Below, in pieces: positions 1 to 5,638 of a stretch of DNA of 5,777 nt. Positions within the stretch are counted from its first letter, which is position 1. Each line of letters opens with the position of its first letter. The translations under genes were made by a program, and so were the position numbers. The notes under the pieces were generated by a model that was given only the letters and a program-made list of their open reading frames with translations, was not told the DNA's origin and searched no databases. The stretch is taken from NCBI GenBank assembly GCA_013203265.1, contig JABMQK010000175.1, positions 1-5,777 of the forward strand, given 5' to 3'. The DNA is from a bacterium. GTDB lineage: Bacteria; Omnitrophota; Gorgyraeia; Velamenicoccales; JABMQK01.

Positions 1-2
1 AA

Positions 3-656
3 TCTATTCAGGACAGTGATTTAATAATACTTGCCCTTCCAATCTCTCAAATAATAAACTTTATGTCAAAAATAAAAAATATATCAAAAAGTAAATCTTT
101 AATAATAGATGTAGGGAGCACTAAACTCAAAATCGCAAAAAAAGCCGACGAATTGAAGCTAAACTTTGTTGGTACGCATCCTCTTGCTGGCTCAGAGAAA
201 AAAGGCTTGGCTTTTAGTTCAGATGAGCTATTTAATAACTCAAAGGTCCTAATCACTCCCACAAAAAATACCGATAAACGAGCGGTAAGTAAAATAAAAT
301 TATTCTGGAAACGACTAAATGCTCAGACTGTAATATTCTCACCTAAACACCACGATAAAATTCTCTCTTATACAAGCCACCTACCGCATTTAACTGCATT
401 TTGTTTAATTAATTCTATTCCTAAAGACTTCCTTGCATTCGGCGCCTCAGGTTTAAAAGATACTACCCGTATCGCTTTATCAGACGTCCAAATATGGTCA
501 GATATTATTTTGAGCAATAGGAAAGAATTACTGAATTCATTATCTTCTTTTGAAAAACAAATAAAAGATTTAAAAAGAATCATTCAAAAAGGCAATAACA
601 AACAGCTAATTCAAATACTCAAAAAATCTAAAAATAAAAGAAGGATTATCGTCTGA
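3..656 (+). CDS. tyrA: Prephenate dehydrogenase, C-terminal part (5' end outside window)
   Basis: Oxidative decarboxylation of prephenate to 4-hydroxyphenylpyruvate with NAD(P)+, the committed step of tyrosine synthesis; cytosolic. The frame is open from base 3, before the first ATG at 63. The upstream codons read DLIILALPISQIINF, the typical end of the Rossmann nucleotide-binding domain, so 63 is not the true start and roughly 70 N-terminal residues lie outside the window. Numbering from the Met at 63: DVGSTK at 16-21, THPLAGSEKKG at 38-48, LITPT at 63-67, SHLPH at 105-109 and GLKDTTRIA at 130-138, all TyrA signatures. Ser19, His39, His109 and Arg136 correspond to the active-site Ser, His, His and Arg known from Aquifex TyrA. 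The protein stops about 60 residues after the TTR motif, so there is no ACT regulatory domain; nothing here shows feedback control. It could act on arogenate instead; sequence alone does not decide. The TGA stop is followed in the same frame by cmk. Confidence 0.93.
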   Translation, partial: SIQDSDLIILALPISQIINFMSKIKNISKSKSLIIDVGSTKLKIAKKADELKLNFVGTHPLAGSEKKGLAFSSDELFNNSKVLITPTKNTDKRAVSKIKLFWKRLNAQTVIFSPKHHDKILSYTSHLPHLTAFCLINSIPKDFLAFGASGLKDTTRIALSDVQIWSDIILSNRKELLNSLSSFEKQIKDLKRIIQKGNNKQLIQILKKSKNKRRIIV

Positions 657-671
657 AATAAAAGACTTTTT

Positions 672-1436
672 GTGCAAACTATGTTTCAAGCCTTACATCA
701 TCCACCTGCCTACCGTCAGACTAAACTACCAAATCATTGCATCGCTAAGAAAAGACGGGTTAAAAATAATGCTCGGAGGGATATTATTATTGCTGTCGAT
801 GGGCCTGCGGGAGCAGGAAAAAGCACTGTAACAAAATTGGTTGCAAAAAAATTAAGATTTCTCTATATCGACACCGGGGCCCTATACAGAGCACTTACTT
901 TAAAAGCAAAAAGGCTTAACCTTAATCTCAAAAATAAAAAAGTAATTACTGCTCTTATAAAAAAAACAGATATCAAATTAATATATAATAAAAATCTGTT
1001 AAAAGTAAAATTGGACAATTACGACGTTACTAAAGAAATCCGTAAGCTATATATTACAGATGGGGTTTCAGAAGTTGCAAAAATAAAAGAAGTTAGACAA
1101 ATAATGACTGAACTACAGAGAAAACTTGCAAAAAATAATAATTCTATTTTAGAAGGAAGAGATATAGGCACGGTGGTATTTCCTAATGCCAATTTTAAAT
1201 TCTATTTAGATGCGGATTTTAGAGAAAGAGTTAGAAGGAGATTTAAAGAGTTAAAAGAAAAAAATAAAAATATCAAAACCAAATTGGTTAAAAATAATCT
1301 CTCTACTAGAGACAAAATGGATTCTACAAGAAAAATTGCTCCTTTAAAAATGGCTAAGGACGCGATATACATTGATACAACAGATTTATCAATTAAAGAA
1401 GTTGTCGATAGAATACTCTCATGGATAAGAATTTAA
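672..1436 (+). CDS. cmk: (d)CMP kinase (cytidylate kinase) with odd N-terminal extension
   Basis: Phosphorylates CMP and dCMP with ATP to the diphosphates; cytosolic nucleotide salvage and supply. Counted from the GTG at 672: P-loop GPAGAGKST at 44-52, YIDTGALYRALT at 65-76, EGRDIGTVVFPNA at 161-173, the arginine-rich LID region near 184-191 (RERVRRRF), RDKMDSTRKIAPLKMAKDA at 213-231 and a normal C-terminus. The recognisable kinase starts at about residue 38 (DIIIAVDG, base 780) and is about 217 residues, the usual size. The first 37 residues are rich in His, Lys and Arg and do not look like CMK. GTG 672 and ATG 681 both lack a Shine-Dalgarno sequence, and there is no in-frame ATG, GTG or TTG between 684 and the P-loop. 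The true start is therefore unresolved: 672, 681, or a rare ATT near 783-789 behind GGAGGG at 775-780. The frame continues that of tyrA beyond its TGA. The 3' end overlaps lepA by 16 bases, implying co-transcription and probably coupled translation. Confidence 0.92.
   Translation: MQTMFQALHHPPAYRQTKLPNHCIAKKRRVKNNARRDIIIAVDGPAGAGKSTVTKLVAKKLRFLYIDTGALYRALTLKAKRLNLNLKNKKVITALIKKTDIKLIYNKNLLKVKLDNYDVTKEIRKLYITDGVSEVAKIKEVRQIMTELQRKLAKNNNSILEGRDIGTVVFPNANFKFYLDADFRERVRRRFKELKEKNKNIKTKLVKNNLSTRDKMDSTRKIAPLKMAKDAIYIDTTDLSIKEVVDRILSWIRI
775..780 (+). promoter_or_regulatory. Shine-Dalgarno-like GGAGGG inside the cmk 5' region
   Basis: GGAGGG lies directly upstream of the point where the conserved CMK sequence begins (ATT codons at 783, 786 and 789, then GCTGTCGATGGG). 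It is the only good Shine-Dalgarno match near the cmk start. No ATG, GTG or TTG follows in frame at a useful distance, so using it would need a rare ATT start of the infC type. It also encodes part of Arg-Arg-Asp if translation starts upstream, so it may be coincidence. Confidence 0.25.
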
Positions 1437-3214
1437 TTAGGAATTTCTCTATAATTGCGCACATCGACCACGGAAAATCTACTCTTGCAGACAGGCTGCT
1501 TCTTTATACTGGTGCGATCGAAGAGAGACGTTTTAAAAACCAATTATTAGATGATATGGACCTCGAGAGAGAACGGGGTATTACCATTAAGGCCTCTGCT
1601 GTAAGAATTAACTATACAGCCCAGGACAATAATAAATATCTGCTTAATCTCATAGATACTCCGGGACATGTGGATTTCTCATACGAAGTATCCAAGTCTC
1701 TAGCGGCTTGCGAAGGTGCACTTCTTGTCGTCGATGCTGCGCAAGGCATAGAGGCACAAACTGTGGCAAATTTTTATCTTGCTATAGAGCACAACTTAAA
1801 GATCATTCCTGTTATCAATAAAATCGATCTTGGCAATGCCCAGGTTGACCGTGTAAAAGAACAGCTTTGTGACATTTTAAGATTTACAGAAAGTGATATA
1901 ATCCTTGCTTCGGCGAAAGAAGGAATTGGCATTGAAGAAATATTAGAAAAAATAATAAGTGTTATTCCGCCACCAAAAGGAAACGATGTAAATCATCTAC
2001 AAGCTCTCATATTTGACTCCATGTTTAACACATTTAAAGGAGTAATGGTATACGTTCGAAATTTTAATGGTGTCATAAAGACTGGCCATGAAATAAAAAT
2101 GATGAGCTCTCAAAAAAAATATAAAATTGAAGAAGTTGGTATATTTAAACCTGAAAGGGCTCAAATCTCTGAACTCAAATCCGGTGAAGTAGGTTACTTT
2201 ACAGCTAACATTAGAGACCCTAAAGAAATAATTATCGGTGATACAGTCACAGACGTAAAACTACCTGCAAAAGAATCCCTTCCAGGATACAAAAAAATAA
2301 AACCGCTTGTCTTTTGCGGGATATATCCAGTAAATGCAAAGGACTTTACAAGACTAAAAGACGCAATGGAAAAGCTAACGCTAAATGATTCTTCTTTTGT
2401 CTTTGAACCAGAAACCTCACAGTCTTTTGGCTACGGTTTTCGCTGTGGTTTTCTCGGGCTCCTGCATATGGAAATCGTCCAAGAGAGACTAGAAAGAGAG
2501 TATGACCTTAACCTTATGATTACAACACCAAATGTTGTCTACAGAATAAAGAAAAGGAATAATGAAGAAATTGAAGTAGCTAATCCTGCCAGGCTCCCTC
2601 CAGATAACGAAATTGCAGAAGCACATGAGCCTTATATAAGGGCCTTTATAATTGCCCCTTTCGAATCAATAGAACCGATATGTAAATTGGCAAAAGAAAG
2701 AAGAGGGATATTTAAAACGCAAGAATTTCTTGGCCAGGATCGAATCAAAATTATATTCGAGATGCCCCTTTCAGAAATAGTTGTTGACTTTTACGATAAA
2801 ATTAAGTCCCTGACTCGAGGATATGGTTCTCTAGACTATGAATTTCAAGACTACAGGCCAACAAAACTGGTAAAATTAGATATTCTTTTAAACGGCAAGT
2901 TATGTGATGCTTTTTCATGTCTTATCCACAAAGATAAAGCCCAGATAAAAGGTAAAATGCTCGTTTCTAAATTAAGGGAGCTTATCCCGCGCCAATTATT
3001 TGAAGTGCGCATACAAGCGGCGATCGGTACTCAAGTTATCGCTGCAGAGAAAGTTAGGGCTGTCGGTAAAAATGTAACGGCTAAGTGTTATGGTGGAGAT
3101 ATCACCAGAAAGCGAAAACTCTGGGAAAAACAAAAAGAGGGTAAAAAGAGGCTAAAACAATTTGGTCAAGTGCAAATTCCCCAAGAGGCATTTCTTGCAG
3201 TACTAAAAATCTGA
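1421..3214 (+). CDS. lepA: Elongation factor 4 (LepA), ribosomal back-translocase GTPase
   Basis: Translational GTPase that binds the ribosome and is associated with back-translocation, stalled ribosomes and 30S assembly; cytosolic with some membrane association. The 597 residues match the usual length of about 600. G domain: AHIDHGKST at 13-21 (G1), ERGITIKA at 51-58 (G2), DTPGH at 79-83 (G3), NKID at 133-136 (G4), SAK at 164-166 (G5). LepA-specific blocks follow: SYEVSKSLAACEGALLVVDA at 87-106, GYGFRCGFLGLLHMEIVQER at 337-356, and the LepA-only C-terminal domain from KCYGGDITRKRK (555 on) to IPQEAFLAVLKI at the end. The usual DSYYDxYRG segment reads DSMFNTFKG (199-207), a mild divergence. 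ATG 1421 is certain because the protein begins exactly where LepA begins (NLIRNFSIIAHIDHG). It lies inside the last codons of cmk without a clear Shine-Dalgarno sequence, so initiation is probably coupled. The lepA-lepB order is the same as in Escherichia coli. Confidence 0.97.
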   Translation: MDKNLIRNFSIIAHIDHGKSTLADRLLLYTGAIEERRFKNQLLDDMDLERERGITIKASAVRINYTAQDNNKYLLNLIDTPGHVDFSYEVSKSLAACEGALLVVDAAQGIEAQTVANFYLAIEHNLKIIPVINKIDLGNAQVDRVKEQLCDILRFTESDIILASAKEGIGIEEILEKIISVIPPPKGNDVNHLQALIFDSMFNTFKGVMVYVRNFNGVIKTGHEIKMMSSQKKYKIEEVGIFKPERAQISELKSGEVGYFTANIRDPKEIIIGDTVTDVKLPAKESLPGYKKIKPLVFCGIYPVNAKDFTRLKDAMEKLTLNDSSFVFEPETSQSFGYGFRCGFLGLLHMEIVQERLEREYDLNLMITTPNVVYRIKKRNNEEIEVANPARLPPDNEIAEAHEPYIRAFIIAPFESIEPICKLAKERRGIFKTQEFLGQDRIKIIFEMPLSEIVVDFYDKIKSLTRGYGSLDYEFQDYRPTKLVKLDILLNGKLCDAFSCLIHKDKAQIKGKMLVSKLRELIPRQLFEVRIQAAIGTQVIAAEKVRAVGKNVTAKCYGGDITRKRKLWEKQKEGKKRLKQFGQVQIPQEAFLAVLKI

Positions 3215-3230
3215 GGTTGCAAATATAAGT

Positions 3231-3830
3231 ATGAGAAGATTGGATTTAAAAAAATGGTTTAAGGATAAGTCACCAGTGATAAGAGAATGGACAGAAACAA
3301 TCGTTATCGCTACTCTCCTGGCATTGCTTATTAGAAGTTTTATAGTGCAACCCTTTAAGATTCCTACTGGTTCTATGAGAACGACCCTTATTGAAAAAGA
3401 CAGAATATTAGTCAATAGGTTTATCTACGGATTAAGAATTCCATTTACAACTATTAGGATTCTTAAATTCAACCATCCAAAAAGAGGAGAAGTTATAGTA
3501 TTCAATTACCCAGAAGATACAAAGAGGGCATTTATAAAACGAGTAATTGCAAAAGGCGGGGATGAAATTGAGATAAAAGAAGGAAAAATATACATAAATA
3601 CTAAGGAACTTGAACATCCTTCAATTAAAAATATCTATTACTATAATCGTGGAGATTTTGGATTGATTGGCCAAAAAGTAATCGTTCCTGAAAATTCGTA
3701 CTATGTCCTTGGAGACAATAGCCGTTCTTCGAAAGATAGTCGCTATTGGGGTTTTGTTAAGGATAAATATCTTATCGGAAAGGCATTTTTAATATACTGG
3801 CCATTAAATAGAATACGGATTATTAAATGA
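3231..3830 (+). CDS. lepB: Type I signal peptidase
   Basis: Membrane-anchored serine protease of the S26 family that cuts signal peptides from proteins exported by Sec or Tat; the catalytic domain faces the outside of the cytoplasmic membrane. The 199 residues show a short basic N-terminus, one hydrophobic anchor at about 22-39, then PFKIPTGSM (41-49) with catalytic Ser48. The general-base Lys103 lies in FIKRVIAKGGD (101-111). GDNSRSSKDSRYWG (161-174) is the conserved box D/E, and the protein ends soon after, as in the short LepB type with one anchor. The start at ATG 3231 puts the anchor at the expected place. A GAGGT at 3213-3217 overlaps the lepA stop codon but is about 13 bases from the ATG, somewhat far for a Shine-Dalgarno site. 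The gene begins 16 bases after lepA and its TGA overlaps the pgsA ATG (ATGA), so all three are very likely one operon. Confidence 0.96.
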   Translation: MRRLDLKKWFKDKSPVIREWTETIVIATLLALLIRSFIVQPFKIPTGSMRTTLIEKDRILVNRFIYGLRIPFTTIRILKFNHPKRGEVIVFNYPEDTKRAFIKRVIAKGGDEIEIKEGKIYINTKELEHPSIKNIYYYNRGDFGLIGQKVIVPENSYYVLGDNSRSSKDSRYWGFVKDKYLIGKAFLIYWPLNRIRIIK

Positions 3831-4384
3831 GTTTTGCAAATAAAATAACTATCTTTCGCATATTAAGTGTTCCTTTTTTTATAACGACACTTGTCTATTA
3901 TACCCCGCAGAAAGATTATTTACGATTTATTGCCCTGTCAATATTTATACTGGCTATTATATCTGATGTTATAGATGGCTACATTGCTAGAACAAGGAAT
4001 CAAAAAACTCAAGCAGGTGCAATTTTAGACCCTATCGCTGACAAAATTCTTTTAATCACAGCTTTTATTTTTCTTTATCGTATCAGTAATCAATATTTCG
4101 ATATTAAGCTTCCCCTTTTAATAGTGCTAATTGTAATTTTTAGAGATGCGATCTTGCTTTTAGGAGGAGGGATAATTATCCTTACCAATCAAGAAAATAA
4201 AATAGGGCCAACCTGGTGGGGAAAAATATCTACTTTTCTGCAGATGATGACAATTCTATCCTTGCTGTTAAAGTTAAATATTAGTTCTTTTATCTGGAAT
4301 ATCGCTATAGTATTTACAGTAATTTCGGGAATTGACTACTTAAAAAAAGGCATCGGTATGTTTAATAAACAACCTCAAAAATAA
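3827..4384 (+). CDS. pgsA: CDP-alcohol phosphatidyltransferase, probably phosphatidylglycerophosphate synthase
   Basis: Integral membrane enzyme that replaces CMP on CDP-diacylglycerol with an alcohol phosphate; as PgsA it uses glycerol 3-phosphate and gives phosphatidylglycerophosphate, precursor of phosphatidylglycerol and cardiolipin. The family signature D-x2-D-G-x2-A-R-x8-G-x3-D-x3-D is complete: Asp47, Asp50, Gly51, Ala54, Arg55, Gly64, Asp68 and Asp72. There are about six hydrophobic segments (near 9-25, 31-48, 73-86, 94-119, 134-149, 153-169). The N-terminal ANKITIFRI and the later GPTWWGKISTFLQM (127-140) are typical of PgsA. The length of 185 residues fits the family. The substrate is inferred: a phosphatidylinositol- or cardiolipin-type transferase has the same signature. 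The ATGA overlap with lepB suggests translational coupling, and the next gene, plsY, acts upstream in the same lipid pathway, which supports the PgsA reading. Confidence 0.9.
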   Translation: MSFANKITIFRILSVPFFITTLVYYTPQKDYLRFIALSIFILAIISDVIDGYIARTRNQKTQAGAILDPIADKILLITAFIFLYRISNQYFDIKLPLLIVLIVIFRDAILLLGGGIIILTNQENKIGPTWWGKISTFLQMMTILSLLLKLNISSFIWNIAIVFTVISGIDYLKKGIGMFNKQPQK

Positions 4385-4396
4385 GCCTGATTATAA

Positions 4397-5056
4397 ATGA
4401 ATCTATTAATCGCCATATCGTTAAGTTATCTTTTGGGTTCCATACCTTTTTCTTTTATCTTGGCAAAGGTTTTAGGAAATGCTGATTTGCGTAAAGTCGG
4501 CTCCGGAAACATTGGAGCAACAAATTTGGCTAGAGTCTTCGGATATAAAATTGGGGCGATTGGACTACTTCTTGATATTTCAAAAGGTATTATACCTGTC
4601 ATATTGTTGGCCGACTTAACCGTCTCGAGCCTAAACACCTCCTTAAATTCAATAAGATTAATCCTTGGCCTAACCAGTATTTGCGGACACAACTGGACAA
4701 TATTCCTAAAATTTAAAGGAGGCAAGGGCATCGCTACAAGCTTTGGAGTATTAATCGGGCTTGCCATAAAGAATATTCTTATTGCCAAAGTTATCGTAAT
4801 ATTGGCCTTCATTTGGCTAATAACCCTGCTAATTTTCAAATATGTTTCTTTAGCTTCTATAATATCTGCTTTATTTTTACCGATGTTTTTGTATATTTTT
4901 GGACTAGAAAGAATCTTTGTCTACTTTGGTATTATAATTGCCTTGTTTGCCATTTTTCGTCATAAGTCTAACATTGCTAGGATGTTACAACATAAAGAAC
5001 ACCGTTTCAATATCAAATCTAAATTCCTCTCCTTAAAAAAGAAAGCGCTTTCCTAA
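4397..5056 (+). CDS. plsY: Acyl-phosphate:glycerol-3-phosphate acyltransferase
   Basis: Polytopic membrane enzyme that transfers an acyl group from acyl-phosphate (made by PlsX) to glycerol 3-phosphate, giving 1-acylglycerol 3-phosphate, the first step of phospholipid synthesis in most bacteria. All three conserved cytoplasmic motifs are visible: LRKVGSGNIGATNLAR (31-46) with its Arg and Ser, GHNWTIFLKFKGGKGIAT (97-114) with the glycine-rich phosphate-binding loop, and FRHKSNIARMLQHKEHRF (187-204) with His189, Asn192 and Glu201. The usual Gly in the last motif (LxGxE) is His here, a small deviation. The N-terminal SYLLGSIPFSF is the classic PlsY opening, which fixes ATG 4397. Length is 219 residues, a little long because of a basic tail (about 205-219). 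It lies 12 bases behind pgsA without a strong Shine-Dalgarno sequence and is probably the last gene of the operon; I see no convincing terminator after it. Confidence 0.96.
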   Translation: MNLLIAISLSYLLGSIPFSFILAKVLGNADLRKVGSGNIGATNLARVFGYKIGAIGLLLDISKGIIPVILLADLTVSSLNTSLNSIRLILGLTSICGHNWTIFLKFKGGKGIATSFGVLIGLAIKNILIAKVIVILAFIWLITLLIFKYVSLASIISALFLPMFLYIFGLERIFVYFGIIIALFAIFRHKSNIARMLQHKEHRFNIKSKFLSLKKKALS

Positions 5057-5071
5057 AAGCTCCATAACCCC

Positions 5072-5100
5072 TTGTTTCTACATAACTTATGTGTTATAGT
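5072..5100 (+). promoter_or_regulatory. Candidate sigma70-type promoter with extended -10
   Basis: TTGTTT (5072-5077) and TATAGT (5095-5100) are exactly 17 bases apart, and the -10 box is preceded by TGT (5092-5094), an extended -10 element. Transcription would begin near 5107 and give a leader of about 110 to 130 nt before the small gene. This is the first gap longer than 16 bases since cmk and no good terminator precedes it, so readthrough from plsY remains possible. The -35 box is only a partial match. Confidence 0.42.
5080..5092. promoter_or_regulatory. Perfect 13-base dyad in the promoter spacer, possible operator
   Basis: ACATAACTTATGT has 6-base arms around one central C and lies wholly within the spacer between the proposed -35 and -10 boxes, touching the TGT of the extended -10. 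A dimeric repressor or a MerR-like activator could bind such a site. The arms are AT-rich, so chance is possible, and no regulator gene is in the window. Confidence 0.28.
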
Positions 5101-5106
5101 TTCTTT

Positions 5107-5218
5107 GAAAGTTTTTGTGTATGCGCGAATACATTAAATCCTAGGGTTCCCAAAAGGAAAAGCCGGGTTGCCATCAGAAAAAAGGAGAAAAGTAATTATT
5201 AAGAGGTGATCCGGCTTA
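5107..5218 (+). promoter_or_regulatory. Structured 5' leader of the small gene (three hairpins), unassigned
   Basis: Between the proposed transcription start and the small gene, three consecutive hairpins can be drawn. The first is TGTAT/ATACA (5118-5122 with 5129-5133, loop GCGCGA). The second is TTCC/GGAA (5147-5150 with 5156-5159, loop CAAAA). The third is the 13-bp helix 5160-5172 with 5205-5217, which begins on the base after hairpin two, so the two could stack. GGGTTCCC at 5144-5151 could also pair with GGTGATCC (5205-5212, 7 of 8 pairs), offering an alternative fold. I recognise no known riboswitch class. The layout suggests translational control in cis, but the fold is predicted by eye only. 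Confidence 0.4.
5160..5217 (+). promoter_or_regulatory. Hairpin sequestering an extended Shine-Dalgarno sequence
   Basis: AAGCCGGGTTGCC (5160-5172) pairs with GGTGATCCGGCTT (5205-5217): 13 continuous pairs, the outer seven perfect Watson-Crick, three of the inner six G-U. The loop is 32 nt and A-rich. The right strand contains most of GAGGTGATC (5203-5211), a 9-base exact complement of the common 16S rRNA 3' tail. The loop also carries AAAGGAG (5181-5187), the other part of that complement, left unpaired. A TTG (5219) follows immediately and an ATG (5240) with its own AAAGGGG lies further on. Confidence 0.45.
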
Positions 5219-5239
5219 TTGAAGAATAAAGGGGATAAA

Positions 5240-5566
5240 ATGAGAGACTTAATATTTAAGAATTTAACTTGCAGAAACAAATCAAGAAAAATCCTCTTGG
5301 CAAAAGAAACCATTAGCGAAGAAGGAATACTCACTAGAATACAGAAACATCTTATCTATGACGTTCATGAGATAAGTAATGAAGTCACTCCTGATAAAAA
5401 GGCGAAAAATGAGTTGTTTATTTTAAAAGAAAAGAATACAAAGTTAAAAACAGAAACTTTCTTCATAAAAATGAAAAGTAGCATGTGCGCAAACTCTAAT
5501 AATAAAGCTTTTATTATCAATTTTTTACATTCATTAAAGATTGACCTATCTCCTAACCATACCTAA
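5240..5566 (+). CDS. Small lysine-rich protein of unknown function
   Basis: I do not recognise a named family. From ATG 5240 the product has 108 residues: 16 Lys and 4 Arg against 12 Asp/Glu, two Cys (11 and 83), no signal peptide and no membrane segment. The N-terminus reads MRDLIFKNLTCRNKSRK and the C-terminus FINFLHSLKIDL-like (IINFLHSLKIDLSPNHT). Alternating hydrophobic stretches (HLIYDVHEI 37-45, LFILK 59-63, TFFIKMK 73-79, AFIINFLHSLKI 90-101) suggest a small, mainly beta protein. ATG 5240 is preferred because AAAGGGG (5228-5234) precedes it at 5 bases. The in-frame TTG at 5219, giving 115 residues, follows the strong GAGGTGATC site and is a real alternative. The gene has its own likely promoter and structured leader and is flanked by repeats, so it looks like an accessory or lineage-specific unit rather than part of the plsY operon. 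That it is expressed is inferred. Confidence 0.6.
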   Translation: MRDLIFKNLTCRNKSRKILLAKETISEEGILTRIQKHLIYDVHEISNEVTPDKKAKNELFILKEKNTKLKTETFFIKMKSSMCANSNNKAFIINFLHSLKIDLSPNHT

Positions 5567-5638
5567 TATAAGAACATCAACGTATTCCACACAAAACCAC
5601 ACCTCCTAATGCAAACGAAATAAGTAATATTACATTGA

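Noticed and set aside
63..65. ATG 63 as the start of tyrA
   Set aside because: The frame is open to the window edge, and the upstream codons encode the conserved end of the nucleotide-binding domain, so the gene begins outside the window.
769..800. ATG at 769 as the cmk start
   Set aside because: It is in a different reading frame from the CMK motifs and would need a frameshift to reach them.
4426..4839. 137-codon open frame on the - strand opposite plsY
   Set aside because: It lies fully antisense to plsY, whose motifs are all conserved, and its translation shows no family features; it is a shadow frame. The other - strand frames opposite tyrA, lepB and the small gene were dismissed for the same reason.
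5041..5052. Palindrome GAAAGCGCTTTC at the end of plsY, followed on the - strand by a T-run, as a terminator for - strand transcription
   Set aside because: A usable hairpin has only four pairs around a four-base loop, it lies in coding sequence, and no - strand gene is present in the window.
5097..5116. Intrinsic terminator after plsY (TTTC-TTT-GAAA followed by GTTTTT)
   Set aside because: The stem has only four AT-rich pairs, too weak for a terminator, and it overlaps the proposed promoter start region.
5141..5177. Cyclic di-GMP-I (GEMM) riboswitch, because AGCCGGGTTGCC resembles the 3' strand of that aptamer
   Set aside because: The 5' half is missing: there is no GGCAAACC-like strand and no conserved ACGCAAAGCC segment upstream, and the GGTTGCC strand pairs downstream instead.
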